Source of the DNA: Brevibacterium sp. S22
Lineage (GTDB): Bacteria > Actinomycetota > Actinomycetes > Actinomycetales > Brevibacteriaceae
Assembly: GCF_004745485.1 (NCBI RefSeq)
Contig: NZ_RHFG01000003.1
Coordinates: forward strand, 1 to 64,000
Direction of reading: 5' to 3'
Length of the DNA stretch: 64,000 bases
The notes under the pieces were generated by a model, which was given only the letters and a program-made list of their open reading frames with translations, was not told where the DNA came from and did no database searches. The stretch's first letter is position 1. The number at the start of each line of letters is the position of its first letter. Shown one piece after another: positions 9,435 through 17,587 of this stretch. A program made the position numbers and the translations under genes.

Positions 9435-9450
9435 GTTTCGGGCATGTTTC
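9435..9450 (-). promoter_or_regulatory. GlnR-like GAAAC boxes upstream of glnA
   Basis: On the minus strand, GAAAC-N6-GAAAC lies 89-104 bp before the glnA start, followed by GACAT at the same spacing. This matches part of the actinobacterial GlnR pattern of alternating GTnAC and GAAAC half-sites with 6-bp gaps. The GTnAC partners are degenerate, so this is only a candidate. Confidence 0.45.
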
Positions 9451-9477
9451 CTGAGGATCCACTCAGGCCGGATTTCG

Positions 9478-9483
9478 TAGGCT
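9478..9483 (+). promoter_or_regulatory. -10 element for a leaderless RDD gene
   Basis: TAGGCT (TANNNT) ends 6 nt before the GTG at 9490, so transcription would begin at or next to the start codon. No clear -35. Confidence 0.4.
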
Positions 9484-9489
9484 GGGGGA

Positions 9490-9930
9490 GTGATCAATCG
9501 TGACGACCTTGGTTCCTGGCTCGAAGGACCCCGGTTCGACAGGGAAGAAGACGACTGGCCCGGAAAGCGGCTGGGTCTGCCTGTCAACGGCTCGCATTCT
9601 CTGGCCCCGGCGTGGAAGCGCATCCTCGCCCTTATCGTCGACTGGCTGATGTGTCTGGCGATCGCCAATCTCATCGATCCGGCGAATCCGATCCTCGCCC
9701 CTGCCATCTTCGCTGTCGAGAACTTCGTGCTCGTCGGCACTCTCGGCTATTCGGTGGGGCATCGCCTCTTCGGCATCGAAGTCCGTCGCCTCGACGGTCA
9801 TGTGCCGGGACTGCTCAAGTCCCTCATCCGCGCGGTGCTCGTCGTGCTCGTCATTCCCGCTCTCATCTTCAACCGGGACAACCGCGGAGTCCACGACTTG
9901 GCGGCGGGCACGGTCATCCTCCGCCGCTGA
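9490..9930 (+). CDS. RDD family membrane protein
   Basis: A 146-residue integral membrane protein. An Arg at WKRILALIVDWL starts the first membrane helix with its internal Asp, and HRLFGIEVRRLDG and the NRDNRGVHDLAAGTVIL tail are RDD-family hallmarks. Three hydrophobic segments lie at about residues 40-60, 66-88 and 107-125. The biochemical role is unknown; an RDD protein sits between DUF4191 and glnA1 in mycobacteria too. The GTG start at 9490 is chosen because TAGGCT lies 6 nt upstream and there is no properly spaced Shine-Dalgarno. The gene ends directly before a large palindrome. Confidence 0.88.
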   Translation: MINRDDLGSWLEGPRFDREEDDWPGKRLGLPVNGSHSLAPAWKRILALIVDWLMCLAIANLIDPANPILAPAIFAVENFVLVGTLGYSVGHRLFGIEVRRLDGHVPGLLKSLIRAVLVVLVIPALIFNRDNRGVHDLAAGTVILRR

Positions 9931-9932
9931 AT

Positions 9933-10008
9933 CCTCAATTTGCTACCTGACGGCGGCTCAGCAACCTCGCGCGAGGTTGCTGAGCCGCCGTCAGGTAGCA
10001 AATTGAGG
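9933..10008. repeat. 76-bp perfect palindrome between convergent genes
   Basis: Two perfectly complementary 38-bp arms meet at 9970/9971 with no spacer (CCTCAATTTGCTACCTGACG... mirrored). It lies 2 bp after the RDD stop and 22 bp before the DUF4191 stop, so it could act as a bidirectional terminator. A related half copy sits at 134-156. This suggests a dispersed repeat family rather than an ordinary terminator. Confidence 0.9.
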
Positions 10009-10030
10009 GGCGACGCTGGGCGTCGGCGGA

Positions 10031-10762
10031 TCAGCGTCCGCGCATCGCCTTGTGGTTCGGGCGGGCCTTGTTCGGGTCGATGCCCTTCGGGATCGGCGGG
10101 CGCGAGCCCTGCGTTCCCAGGGCGGCCAGACGATTGCGCACAGCCAGGACCTCGGCGCGGTTGAGTTTGCGAGGCAGTTTCTGCACGGCAGGAACGACCC
10201 GCTTCATTGCCAGCTGGCCCTCTTCCTTACCGCCCTGGAAGGTGTGGACCGGGACGTTGGGGAGGATGCGTTCGTGACGCTTCTTCTCCTTGGCCAGCAG
10301 CTTCGCACTGCGTGCCTTCGGGCCTTCGCTGAGGAGGACGACTCCGGCACGACCGGTCGAGCGGAACACGAGGTCGCGACTCTTCGGGTCGACTGCGATC
10401 GGCTTCTCATCCATGAGGTAACCGCGACGAGCGGTGTTGAGGACGGCGCCGAAGGCTCCGGGCTGTCCGTCCATCTGAGCGAATGCCGCGGTCTCGGCGA
10501 AACGACCGAGCATGAACATGCCCAGCAGAAGACCGACCATGAAACCGAGGATGGTCGTGAAGATCATCCCGCCGAACACGTATCCGGCGCCGAGGCCGAT
10601 GATCGTGCAACCCAGCACGGCTGCGGCCAACAGCCAGGGGGTCGCCTTATTGTGTTTGGCTGACAGCTCATAGACCTGGCGCATCTGCGCCAGACGGCCG
10701 GGCTTCTTGTTCGGATCCTTGGGCTTGCGCCGGAAGAGTCCCTTGCGCGGTTCTTCGTTCAT
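10031..10762 (-). CDS. DUF4191 family membrane protein
   Basis: A 243-residue protein found beside lipA in actinobacteria (counterpart Rv2219); function unknown. A basic N-terminus (residues 1-38, rich in Lys/Arg/Pro) precedes two hydrophobic segments at about 43-63 and 66-88. A cytoplasmic domain follows with RGYLMDEKPIAVDPKSRDLVFR and GVVLLSEGP, ending in a basic tail. ATG start at 10762. It is 62 bp downstream of lipA on the same strand and may share its transcript. The conserved pairing with lipoate genes hints at a link but shows no mechanism. Confidence 0.88.
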   Translation of the reverse strand: MNEEPRKGLFRRKPKDPNKKPGRLAQMRQVYELSAKHNKATPWLLAAAVLGCTIIGLGAGYVFGGMIFTTILGFMVGLLLGMFMLGRFAETAAFAQMDGQPGAFGAVLNTARRGYLMDEKPIAVDPKSRDLVFRSTGRAGVVLLSEGPKARSAKLLAKEKKRHERILPNVPVHTFQGGKEEGQLAMKRVVPAVQKLPRKLNRAEVLAVRNRLAALGTQGSRPPIPKGIDPNKARPNHKAMRGR

Positions 10763-10824
10763 TCTCTCACTTGCTCTTGAAGGGCGGTGCGGCGTCGCCT
10801 CCGGAAGTCAGGGAAGACCGACGC

Positions 10825-11877
10825 TCATTGCTCAGCAGTCAAGTCTACCTCTTCGCCGGGTCCGAAGGTATCCACAACGGCCTGTGCTTCCTGTTTGGCA
10901 GGTGTGTGCTTGTCCAGGTGCGCCAGATGCGAAGGGATCTCCTCACCGCGGCGGCGCATTGCGGTCGCCCACAGCCGGCCGGCCCGGTACGACGAGCGCA
11001 CGAGCGGGCCCGACATGACACCGAGGAAGCCGATCTCCTCAGCCGCATCACGCAGCATCACGAAGTCAGCGGGCTTCACCCAGCGAGTGACGGGATGGTG
11101 CCTGGGCGATGGACGCAGATACTGCGTGATCGTGATGAGGTCGCATCCGGCTTCGTGCAGGTCCTGCAGGGCGGAGATGATCTCGTCATTCGTCTCACCC
11201 ATGCCGAGGATGAGGTTGGATTTCGTCACCAGACCGGCTTCACGGGCCTGCGTGATCACCGACAGCGAGCGTTCGTAGCGGAATGCGGGACGGATCCGTT
11301 TGAAGATGCGCGGAACCGTTTCGACATTGTGTGCGAGCACCTCGGGACGGGAGGAGAACACCTCGGCGAGCTGATCCGGCTTGGCATTGAAATCCGGGAT
11401 GAGCAGCTCGACTCCGGTGCCTCGTCCATCGACATAGGACAGCTCGTGGATCTGGCGGACGGTCTCGGCGTAGAGCCAAGCGCCGCCGTCTTCGAGATCG
11501 TCACGGGCCACACCGGTGATCGTCGAGTAGCGCAGACCCATCTCCGCCACCGAGGCGGCCACTCGGCGCGGTTCGTCGGCGTCGAATTCGGCCGGTCGGC
11601 CGGTATCGATCTGGCAGAAGTCACAGCGTCGGGTGCACTGTTCGCCGCCGATGAGGAAGGTCGCTTCGCGATCTTCCCAGCATTCGAAGATGTTCGGGCA
11701 GCCGGCTTCTTCGCACACCGTGTGCAGCTCCTGTTTGCGCACGAGCGACTTCAACGCGGTGTATTCGGGACCGATATGCGCCTTCGCTTTGATCCAGGCT
11801 GGCTTGTCCTCGATGGGAGTCTCGGAGTTGCGGGCCTCGACGCGGAGCATGCGGCGGCCTTCTGGTGCGATCGTCAT
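10825..11877 (-). CDS. lipA: Lipoyl synthase
   Basis: Radical SAM enzyme that inserts two sulfurs into octanoyl groups on lipoyl domains. The 350-residue protein shows both iron-sulfur sites: Cys55/Cys60/Cys66 in [12 protein letters not shown] (auxiliary cluster, sulfur donor) and Cys81/Cys85/Cys88 in CTRRCDFC (radical SAM cluster). It also has the C-terminal RSSY motif (VRSSYRAG) whose Ser ligates the auxiliary cluster. The ATG at 11877 has AGGAG 9 nt upstream; longer in-frame starts run back into lipB. Directly downstream of lipB (10-bp gap), so an operon. Its substrate is the E2 encoded at 14144-16024. Confidence 0.97.
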   Translation of the reverse strand: MTIAPEGRRMLRVEARNSETPIEDKPAWIKAKAHIGPEYTALKSLVRKQELHTVCEEAGCPNIFECWEDREATFLIGGEQCTRRCDFCQIDTGRPAEFDADEPRRVAASVAEMGLRYSTITGVARDDLEDGGAWLYAETVRQIHELSYVDGRGTGVELLIPDFNAKPDQLAEVFSSRPEVLAHNVETVPRIFKRIRPAFRYERSLSVITQAREAGLVTKSNLILGMGETNDEIISALQDLHEAGCDLITITQYLRPSPRHHPVTRWVKPADFVMLRDAAEEIGFLGVMSGPLVRSSYRAGRLWATAMRRRGEEIPSHLAHLDKHTPAKQEAQAVVDTFGPGEEVDLTAEQ

Positions 11878-11887
11878 CTGAGTTCTC

Positions 11888-12526
11888 CTAGGCGGTGATG
11901 GTCTCGTGCAGGATTTCGTCGAGTCGCGGCGCCACATCCACGGGAGTGACCGTGCGACCGAGTTCGGCACTGATGGACGTGGTGTCGGCGTCGGTGATCC
12001 CGCAGGGGATGATCGACTCGTACGCCCCGAGTTCGTTGCTGCAGTTCAGCGCCAGGCCGTGCATCGTCACGCCTTCGTGGATGCGGATGCCGATCGCTCC
12101 GATCTTGCGGTCACGACGGATGCCGTCACCTCGCAGCCAGACACCGGCTCGGCCCTCGATCGTGACGGCGGTGATGTCGTATTCGGCGAGCAGCCTGATC
12201 ATTGCGTCTTCGAGCTGAGACACGAAGAGCCGAACCTCTTTGGGTTCATTGAGCTTGTAGATGCAGTACGCGACCAGCTGTCCGGGACCGTGCCAGGTGA
12301 TCTTTCCGCCGCGGTCGACATCGATGACTTCGGTGCCGTCGGTCGGCCGCTCATGATCCTCGGTGCGCTTGCCGGCCGTATAGACCGGGGAATGCTCGAG
12401 GAGCAGGATGGTCGAGTCACGGTGACCTGCGAGCACTTCGTCGTAGTATCTCTTCTGCAATTCCCAAGTCTGCCGATAGTCCGAGAGGACCGGGGCGAAC
12501 CCGAGCGTTTCTGTGGCCAGGGGCAT
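11888..12526 (-). CDS. lipB: Octanoyl-[ACP]-protein octanoyltransferase
   Basis: Transfers octanoate from acyl carrier protein to lipoyl domains, the first step of lipoate synthesis. The 212 residues include [25 protein letters not shown] with the conserved Lys, and [22 protein letters not shown] with the catalytic Cys in PCGI. Usual length for the family. First gene of the lipB-lipA unit, divergent from the membrane protein at 12682. Confidence 0.96.
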   Translation of the reverse strand: MPLATETLGFAPVLSDYRQTWELQKRYYDEVLAGHRDSTILLLEHSPVYTAGKRTEDHERPTDGTEVIDVDRGGKITWHGPGQLVAYCIYKLNEPKEVRLFVSQLEDAMIRLLAEYDITAVTIEGRAGVWLRGDGIRRDRKIGAIGIRIHEGVTMHGLALNCSNELGAYESIIPCGITDADTTSISAELGRTVTPVDVAPRLDEILHETITA

Positions 12527-12606
12527 AGCTCCACACTATGACTCTTGTCCCCAGTGTTCAATTTGTTCTCAATCACATCTGACGGCCTCCACAGAGGCTG
12601 TGGCCC

Positions 12607-12636
12607 TTGACACATAACTACGACAGCGATCATGAT
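12607..12636 (+). promoter_or_regulatory. Candidate sigma-A promoter for the 12682 gene
   Basis: TTGACA (12607-12612), 18-bp spacer, CATGAT (12631-12636). The -35 is a perfect consensus and the -10 matches 4 of 6. It lies 45 bp before the ATG. Confidence 0.45.
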
Positions 12637-12681
12637 TAAATGTCATCAAACTGCAGATAACATCATCAACGGAGATGACGA

Positions 12682-14091
12682 ATGATGACATGGGAGTTCC
12701 AGGCAACGATCGCGGATGATATTCACCGTTTACTCGATTCCGGTGGCCGCAGTGCGTGGGGTGTGGTGCACCGCGGCTTCGACGCCGATGATCCCCGCGT
12801 CCTCGCCATCACCGAGGTGGCTCTGCCGAATGGCGCACGTACCGTGCTCATCGTCCCCGCTTCGCCCGGCGGACTCGTCCTCGATGTCGTCCGTGCCTAT
12901 CAGGGAGTGAACGAGGCCGAACTGTGCACTCTGTTTCTCGGCATCATCGAGGAACTCCGGACGTGCGCTGACCCCGACAAGAGGCTCACTCTGTCCGCGT
13001 TCGCACTCGATGCCGACGGTCGACCGGTGATCATCCCCGGTGTCTCGGCACCCATTGCGATGACGCCCCGCCGCGCCGTGGGGGAGATGATCTACCACGC
13101 CGTCTACGGTCGGCCGTGGGCCGAGGTGCTGCTTCCGATCAATCTCGCGCTGGCCGAATCATCGTCGTCCCTGCGGTCGCTCGTCGCCGACCTCCTGGAC
13201 GACGCGTCTTCCGATATCGGATTGGATTCCGCCCTCGCCGAGGCGGCCGAATCGCTGCGCACCCTCGACCGTCCTGCTGCGCTGCCGCTTGTGCCTGCCG
13301 AGAGTCAAACAGCACCCGAATCAGCACTCACTGCGCGTCTGCGCGCGGCGTCCGGACATTCCCCGGACCGCAACTCCGGTCAGGATACCGGTCGAAGCAC
13401 GGGTGCCCCCGCTCCGCCATTGCGTGCGGGACGAGTGTCTCCGCTGCGTGCAGGGGCGAAGAGTTCGCGTCGGTCGAGACGAGAACCCGCTGCTCGAAGC
13501 AGTCTGCTGAGGACTGCGCTGCGTGCCGTGGATGCTCTGTCATCCCGGCTGCGCGCAGCCGAAGCATCGCGCGTCGTCGGTCGCCGCACCCTGCTGATCG
13601 GTGCCGCCGTATGCCTGACGCTTCTCGGCGGTGTGGCCGTCTGGTCCTCGTGGGCGAACACCACGGCCGTGAGCGGCGAAGAAATCCCATCCGGCGGGGA
13701 AGCGCACTCCTCGGACGAACAGACGTCGTCCCTCGGTGTCCCCGAGGTCACCGGTGTCTTGGAGGATCTGTGTGAGTCTCGGGCCCGGGCGCTGAGCGAC
13801 GGCGATGCGGCGGCTCTGCAGGCCTTGTCGGTTCCCGAGTCATCTGCCGCGGCTGCGGACGAGCTCATCGATCCTTCTGCCTTCACCGGCTCCGACTATT
13901 CGATCGACGTCGAGGATGTCGAGATCGTCACAGCCGAGGAGGACCGTGTCGTCGCCTCGGCACTCATGCGTTCGAGTGCGGGCAGCGGTGACGCGCTGCA
14001 GGAATTCGCCGCGCAGACGGTCGAGTTCGAACTCGAGAGAGTCGAGGGTGCATGGCTGGTCGCAGAGGTCCGCGAGATCGACGGTCCGTGA
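12682..14091 (+). CDS. Single-pass membrane protein with degenerate kinase-like N-terminus
   Basis: A 469-residue protein of no family I can name. Residues 1-190 are cytoplasmic. Their order of motifs loosely resembles the C-lobe of a Hanks-type kinase: LTLSAFALDADGRPVIIPG at the catalytic-loop position, RRAVGEMIYHAVYGRPW like the helix-F region, then a helical end. HRD, DFG and the ATP lysine are all absent, so it would be inactive. Residues 200-300 are a low-complexity Arg/Ser/Pro linker. A membrane helix is at about 304-326 (TLLIGAAVCLTLLGGVAVW). The extracytoplasmic tail (about 345-465) resembles small NTF2-like domains. GGAG upstream of ATG 12682. The kinase relation is inference from pattern only. 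Confidence 0.6.
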   Translation: MMTWEFQATIADDIHRLLDSGGRSAWGVVHRGFDADDPRVLAITEVALPNGARTVLIVPASPGGLVLDVVRAYQGVNEAELCTLFLGIIEELRTCADPDKRLTLSAFALDADGRPVIIPGVSAPIAMTPRRAVGEMIYHAVYGRPWAEVLLPINLALAESSSSLRSLVADLLDDASSDIGLDSALAEAAESLRTLDRPAALPLVPAESQTAPESALTARLRAASGHSPDRNSGQDTGRSTGAPAPPLRAGRVSPLRAGAKSSRRSRREPAARSSLLRTALRAVDALSSRLRAAEASRVVGRRTLLIGAAVCLTLLGGVAVWSSWANTTAVSGEEIPSGGEAHSSDEQTSSLGVPEVTGVLEDLCESRARALSDGDAAALQALSVPESSAAAADELIDPSAFTGSDYSIDVEDVEIVTAEEDRVVASALMRSSAGSGDALQEFAAQTVEFELERVEGAWLVAEVREIDGP

Positions 14092-14098
14092 ATGACCC

Positions 14099-14128
14099 GA
14101 GGGGCCGACCACGAATGGTCGGCCCCTC
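14099..14128. terminator. Bidirectional hairpin between the 12682 gene and sucB
   Basis: A perfect 13-bp stem GAGGGGCCGACCA with a CGAA loop, 8 bp after the stop of the rightward gene and 16 bp beyond the stop of the leftward one. Confidence 0.85.
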
Positions 14129-14143
14129 GATAGTTGTGGCGGC

Positions 14144-16024
14144 TCAGAGGTCGAGATCTGCCTCGAAGTTGCCCTCTTCCAGACGCGCCTTGATGGTCTG
14201 CAGGAAACGCCCCGCATCCGCACCGTCGACCAGCTGGTGATTGTAGGTCAACGGCAGGTACACCATGTCACGGATGGCGATCGCCTCTTCACCGTCAGCC
14301 GTCTTCACTGCGATCGGACGACGGACGATGGCACCCGTGCCGAGGATGCCCATCTGCGGCTGGTTGATGATCGGCGTATCGAACAGCGCCCCGACAGAAC
14401 CGATGTTGGTCACCGTGAAGGTTCCGCCCGCGAGCTCATCAGGCATGATCTTGTTGTTGCGTGTCCGGTCAGCGACATCATCGATGGCCTTGGACAGACC
14501 CGCGACGCTGAGGCCACCGGCATCCTTGATCACGGGCACGAGCAGTCCGCGCGGGGTGTCCACCGCGACGGCCAGGTGTTCGTGATCGAAGTAGGTGATC
14601 TGCTGCGACTCGAGATCGTACTGAGCGTTGACCTTCGGATGCACCTGAAGCGCTTCGACGATGGACTTCGCAAAGAACGGCAGGTAGGTCAGCTTCGAAC
14701 CGTGCTTGGCCTGGAATGCCTCCTTATTGGCCTTGCGCAGTTTGACGATCCGGGACATGTCGACTTCGACGACCTGCGTGAGCTGAGCGGAGACCTCGAG
14801 GGACTCGCTCATGCGCTTGGCGATGGTCTGACGGATCCGCGAAGCCTTCTCCGTGGTGCCGCGCAGCTTCGCGACCTCCTCGGGGATCTCGACCTTGAAC
14901 GGAGCCTTGGGCGCTCCGGCAGGCGCGGCCGACTGAGCAGCCGGTGCGGCTGCCGGGCCGTTCTTCGCAGCCGTCTCGACATCCTGTTTGCGGATGCGAC
15001 CGCCCACTCCGGTGCCGGATACCTTCGAGAGGTCGACGCCCTTCTCGCGGGCCAGGCGACGCACGAGTGGAGTGACATAGGCGGCGTTCTCGCCAACGGT
15101 GTCGGCGGCAGCAGGCGCCTGTGAAGCGGCCTCCACAGGCTCTTCGGCCTGAGCCGATGCGGCGGCCTGAGCCGATGCCGGCTGGGGAGCCGACTCCTGC
15201 TTCGGTGCCTCCTGAGCGGGGGCCTCCTGCTTCGGTGCCTCCTGTTTCGGAGCCTCCTCGGCAGGCGCTTCTTCCTGAGGAGCCTCCTCGGCAGGCGCTT
15301 CTTCCTGAGGAGCCTCCTCGGCAGGTGCTTCTTCCTGAGGAGCTTCCTCTGCCGATGCGGACTCGGCGGGAGCGGACTCGGCCGGAGCACCGGAACCGAT
15401 GCGGGCCAGAGGTGCGCCGACCTCGACGGTGTCGTCCTCTTCCGCCAGGTGAGCCTGAACGACTCCGGCGACGGGGGAGGGAACTTCGGTGTCGACTTTG
15501 TCGGTCGAGACTTCGAGCAGCGGTTCGTCGACCTCGACCTCTTCACCGACTTCCTTGAGCCACCGGGTCACGGTGCCTTCGGTGACGGATTCGCCGAGTG
15601 CGGGCATCGTGATCTCGGTGCCCTCGGACGAGCCGGAGTCGGCAGCGGCCGGAGCGGATTCCTCCGCCGGTGCCTCCTCTGCTGCGGGTGCAGCCTCTTC
15701 AGCGGGTGCCTCTTCGGTCGGGGCCTCTGCAGGCTCCTCGGCGGCTTCTTCGGACGCCGGAGCTTCGTCGTCGGAGGAAGCGCCGCTGCCGTCGCCGATG
15801 TAGGCGAGGTCGCCGCCGACCTCGACCACGTCATCTTCCTCGGCCAGGACCTTCTCCAGGGTTCCCGCGTAGGGGCTGGGGATCTCAGTGTCGACCTTGT
15901 CGGTCGACACTTCGAGCAACGGCTCGTCTACCTCGACTTCTTCGCCCACTTCCTTGAGCCAGCGAGTGACAGTGCCCTCGGTGACCGACTCTCCGAGAGC
16001 CGGCATCTGAACGGAATTCGACAT
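14144..16024 (-). CDS. sucB: 2-oxoacid dehydrogenase E2 (dihydrolipoamide acyltransferase)
   Basis: Acyltransferase core of the pyruvate/2-oxoglutarate dehydrogenase complexes, 626 residues. Two near-identical lipoyl domains have lipoylated lysines at Lys43 and Lys176 (each in [10 protein letters not shown]). An Ala/Pro/Glu hinge (about 205-305) contains DNA-level tandem repeats. The peripheral-subunit-binding domain is [18 protein letters not shown] near 320, and the catalytic domain ends with [14 protein letters not shown] (His and Asp near 597-601). In actinobacteria one E2 (DlaT/SucB type) serves the pyruvate complex, so the exact partner is uncertain. It lies just downstream of lpdA on the same strand and near lipB-lipA, which modify it. 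Confidence 0.94.
   Translation of the reverse strand: MSNSVQMPALGESVTEGTVTRWLKEVGEEVEVDEPLLEVSTDKVDTEIPSPYAGTLEKVLAEEDDVVEVGGDLAYIGDGSGASSDDEAPASEEAAEEPAEAPTEEAPAEEAAPAAEEAPAEESAPAAADSGSSEGTEITMPALGESVTEGTVTRWLKEVGEEVEVDEPLLEVSTDKVDTEVPSPVAGVVQAHLAEEDDTVEVGAPLARIGSGAPAESAPAESASAEEAPQEEAPAEEAPQEEAPAEEAPQEEAPAEEAPKQEAPKQEAPAQEAPKQESAPQPASAQAAASAQAEEPVEAASQAPAAADTVGENAAYVTPLVRRLAREKGVDLSKVSGTGVGGRIRKQDVETAAKNGPAAAPAAQSAAPAGAPKAPFKVEIPEEVAKLRGTTEKASRIRQTIAKRMSESLEVSAQLTQVVEVDMSRIVKLRKANKEAFQAKHGSKLTYLPFFAKSIVEALQVHPKVNAQYDLESQQITYFDHEHLAVAVDTPRGLLVPVIKDAGGLSVAGLSKAIDDVADRTRNNKIMPDELAGGTFTVTNIGSVGALFDTPIINQPQMGILGTGAIVRRPIAVKTADGEEAIAIRDMVYLPLTYNHQLVDGADAGRFLQTIKARLEEGNFEADLDL
15251..15350 (-). 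repeat. 30-bp tandem repeats in the E2 hinge
   Basis: Three consecutive 30-bp units (15251-15280, 15281-15310, 15311-15340; one mismatch in the third) plus a partial fourth. Each encodes ten hinge residues of the [10 protein letters not shown] type. Copy number may vary between strains without a frameshift. Confidence 0.9.
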
Positions 16025-16045
16025 GAGTATTCGTCTCCTCGGATC

Positions 16046-17434
16046 TTATGAGTGGAAGTGCAGGGGTTTGCCGGCCAGGGCGAGGTGAGCCTCGCCCATC
16101 GCTTCGTTCTGCGTGGGGTGAGCGTGGATGAGCTGTGCGACTTCCTCGGGGAAGGCTTCCCAATTGACGATGAGCTGCGCCTCACCGGCCTGCTCGGACA
16201 GTCGAGCACCGATGCCGTGAACACCGACGACCGGTCCGTCCTTCTCGCGGATGACTTTGATCAGCCCGCTCGTGTTGAGAATCACCGACTTGCCGTTGCC
16301 GCCGAGGTTGTACTCGAGCGATTCGACCTGATCCTTGCCGTACTTCTCCTCGGCCTGAGCAGACGAGAGCCCGACGGAGAAGATCTCCGGCTCGCAGTAG
16401 GTCACGCGCGGGATGCCCGATTCGACGACCGGCACGGGGTTCAGGCCGGCGATCTCCTCGGCGATGAAGATACCCTGACCGAAGGCCCTGTGAGCCAGCT
16501 GGAGGCCGGGGACGATATCGCCGCACGCGTAGATGTTGCCGACGCCGGTGTGGAGACGTTCATTGGCCAGAACGAATCCGCGATCCATCGGGATGCCCTG
16601 CTCCTCGAATCCGAAGCCCTCGGTGACCGGGCCGCGTCCGACTGCCACGAGCAGGTACTCCGCTTCGAGCGTCGAACCGTCTTCGAGGGTGACCTTGACA
16701 CCGTCCGCGGTCTCTTCGACACCCTTGAACATGGTCCCGAGCTTGAACTTGATCTTGCGCTTCTTGAAGGCACGCTCGAGGTTCTTGGAAATGGTCTCGT
16801 CCTCGTTGGCCACGAGGTGCTTGAGACCTTCGACGATCGTGACGTCGGCTCCGAAGGAGTTCCAGACGCTGGCGAACTCGACGCCGATGACGCCGCCGCC
16901 GAGCACGATGGCCGAACTCGGGACCTTGTCGAGCTCCAGAGCTTCGGTGCTGGTGATCACGCGGTCGGTGACCTCGAGCCCGATGGTCTTGGACGTCGAA
17001 CCGGTCGAGAGCAGAACGTTCGTTCCCTTGACGGTGTGGTCTCCGTCCTCGCCGGTGACTTCGACGGTGTCTTTGCCGGTCAGCTTGCCGGTGCCGAAGT
17101 AGGTGTCGATTCCGCGAGCCTTGACCAGTCCCTGCAGACCCTTGTAGTTCCGGGTGATGACCCCGTCCTTGTACTCGAGCACCTTGGCGATGTCGATCCC
17201 CTTGAACTCGGCTTCGATGCCGAAGGTCTCGGAGTTCTTAGCGGAGTCGGCGACCTCTGCAGCGTGCAGAAGAGCCTTTGTCGGCACGCAGCCGCGGTGC
17301 AGGCAGGTGCCTCCTACCTTGTCGCGTTCGATCAAAGCGACCTTCAGGTCGAGCTCTGCGGCTCGCAGAGCAGCGGCATAGCCACCGGTTCCGCCTCCCA
17401 GAACGACAAGGTCGTAGGTCAATTCGTCACTCAC
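16046..17434 (-). CDS. lpdA: Dihydrolipoamide dehydrogenase (E3)
   Basis: Flavoprotein that reoxidises the lipoyl arms of E2 using NAD+. The 462-residue protein has FAD motif GGGTGGYAAA, redox pair Cys44/Cys49 in GGTCLHRGCVPTK, NAD motif LGGGVIGVEFASVWNSFG and the C-terminal catalytic His-Glu in HAHPTQNEAMGEAH. The GTG at 17434 is preferred: GAGGAG lies 6 nt upstream and the reading frame beyond it is non-conserved. It precedes sucB by 21 bp, so E3 and E2 are co-transcribed. Confidence 0.95.
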   Translation of the reverse strand: MSDELTYDLVVLGGGTGGYAAALRAAELDLKVALIERDKVGGTCLHRGCVPTKALLHAAEVADSAKNSETFGIEAEFKGIDIAKVLEYKDGVITRNYKGLQGLVKARGIDTYFGTGKLTGKDTVEVTGEDGDHTVKGTNVLLSTGSTSKTIGLEVTDRVITSTEALELDKVPSSAIVLGGGVIGVEFASVWNSFGADVTIVEGLKHLVANEDETISKNLERAFKKRKIKFKLGTMFKGVEETADGVKVTLEDGSTLEAEYLLVAVGRGPVTEGFGFEEQGIPMDRGFVLANERLHTGVGNIYACGDIVPGLQLAHRAFGQGIFIAEEIAGLNPVPVVESGIPRVTYCEPEIFSVGLSSAQAEEKYGKDQVESLEYNLGGNGKSVILNTSGLIKVIREKDGPVVGVHGIGARLSEQAGEAQLIVNWEAFPEEVAQLIHAHPTQNEAMGEAHLALAGKPLHFHS

Positions 17435-17587
17435 GGATTTCTCCTCGTAGCTGTGAATAAGCCTGCGGTACGCAGCTTTCAGTCTTATCTTTCCACTTTT
17501 CTTGCGCGGGGCGAAGAAAAACGCTGTCTGATTGGACACAGGTGGGCATCATCACGTTCACCTCGACAGCGTGTAGAACCACTGTGC

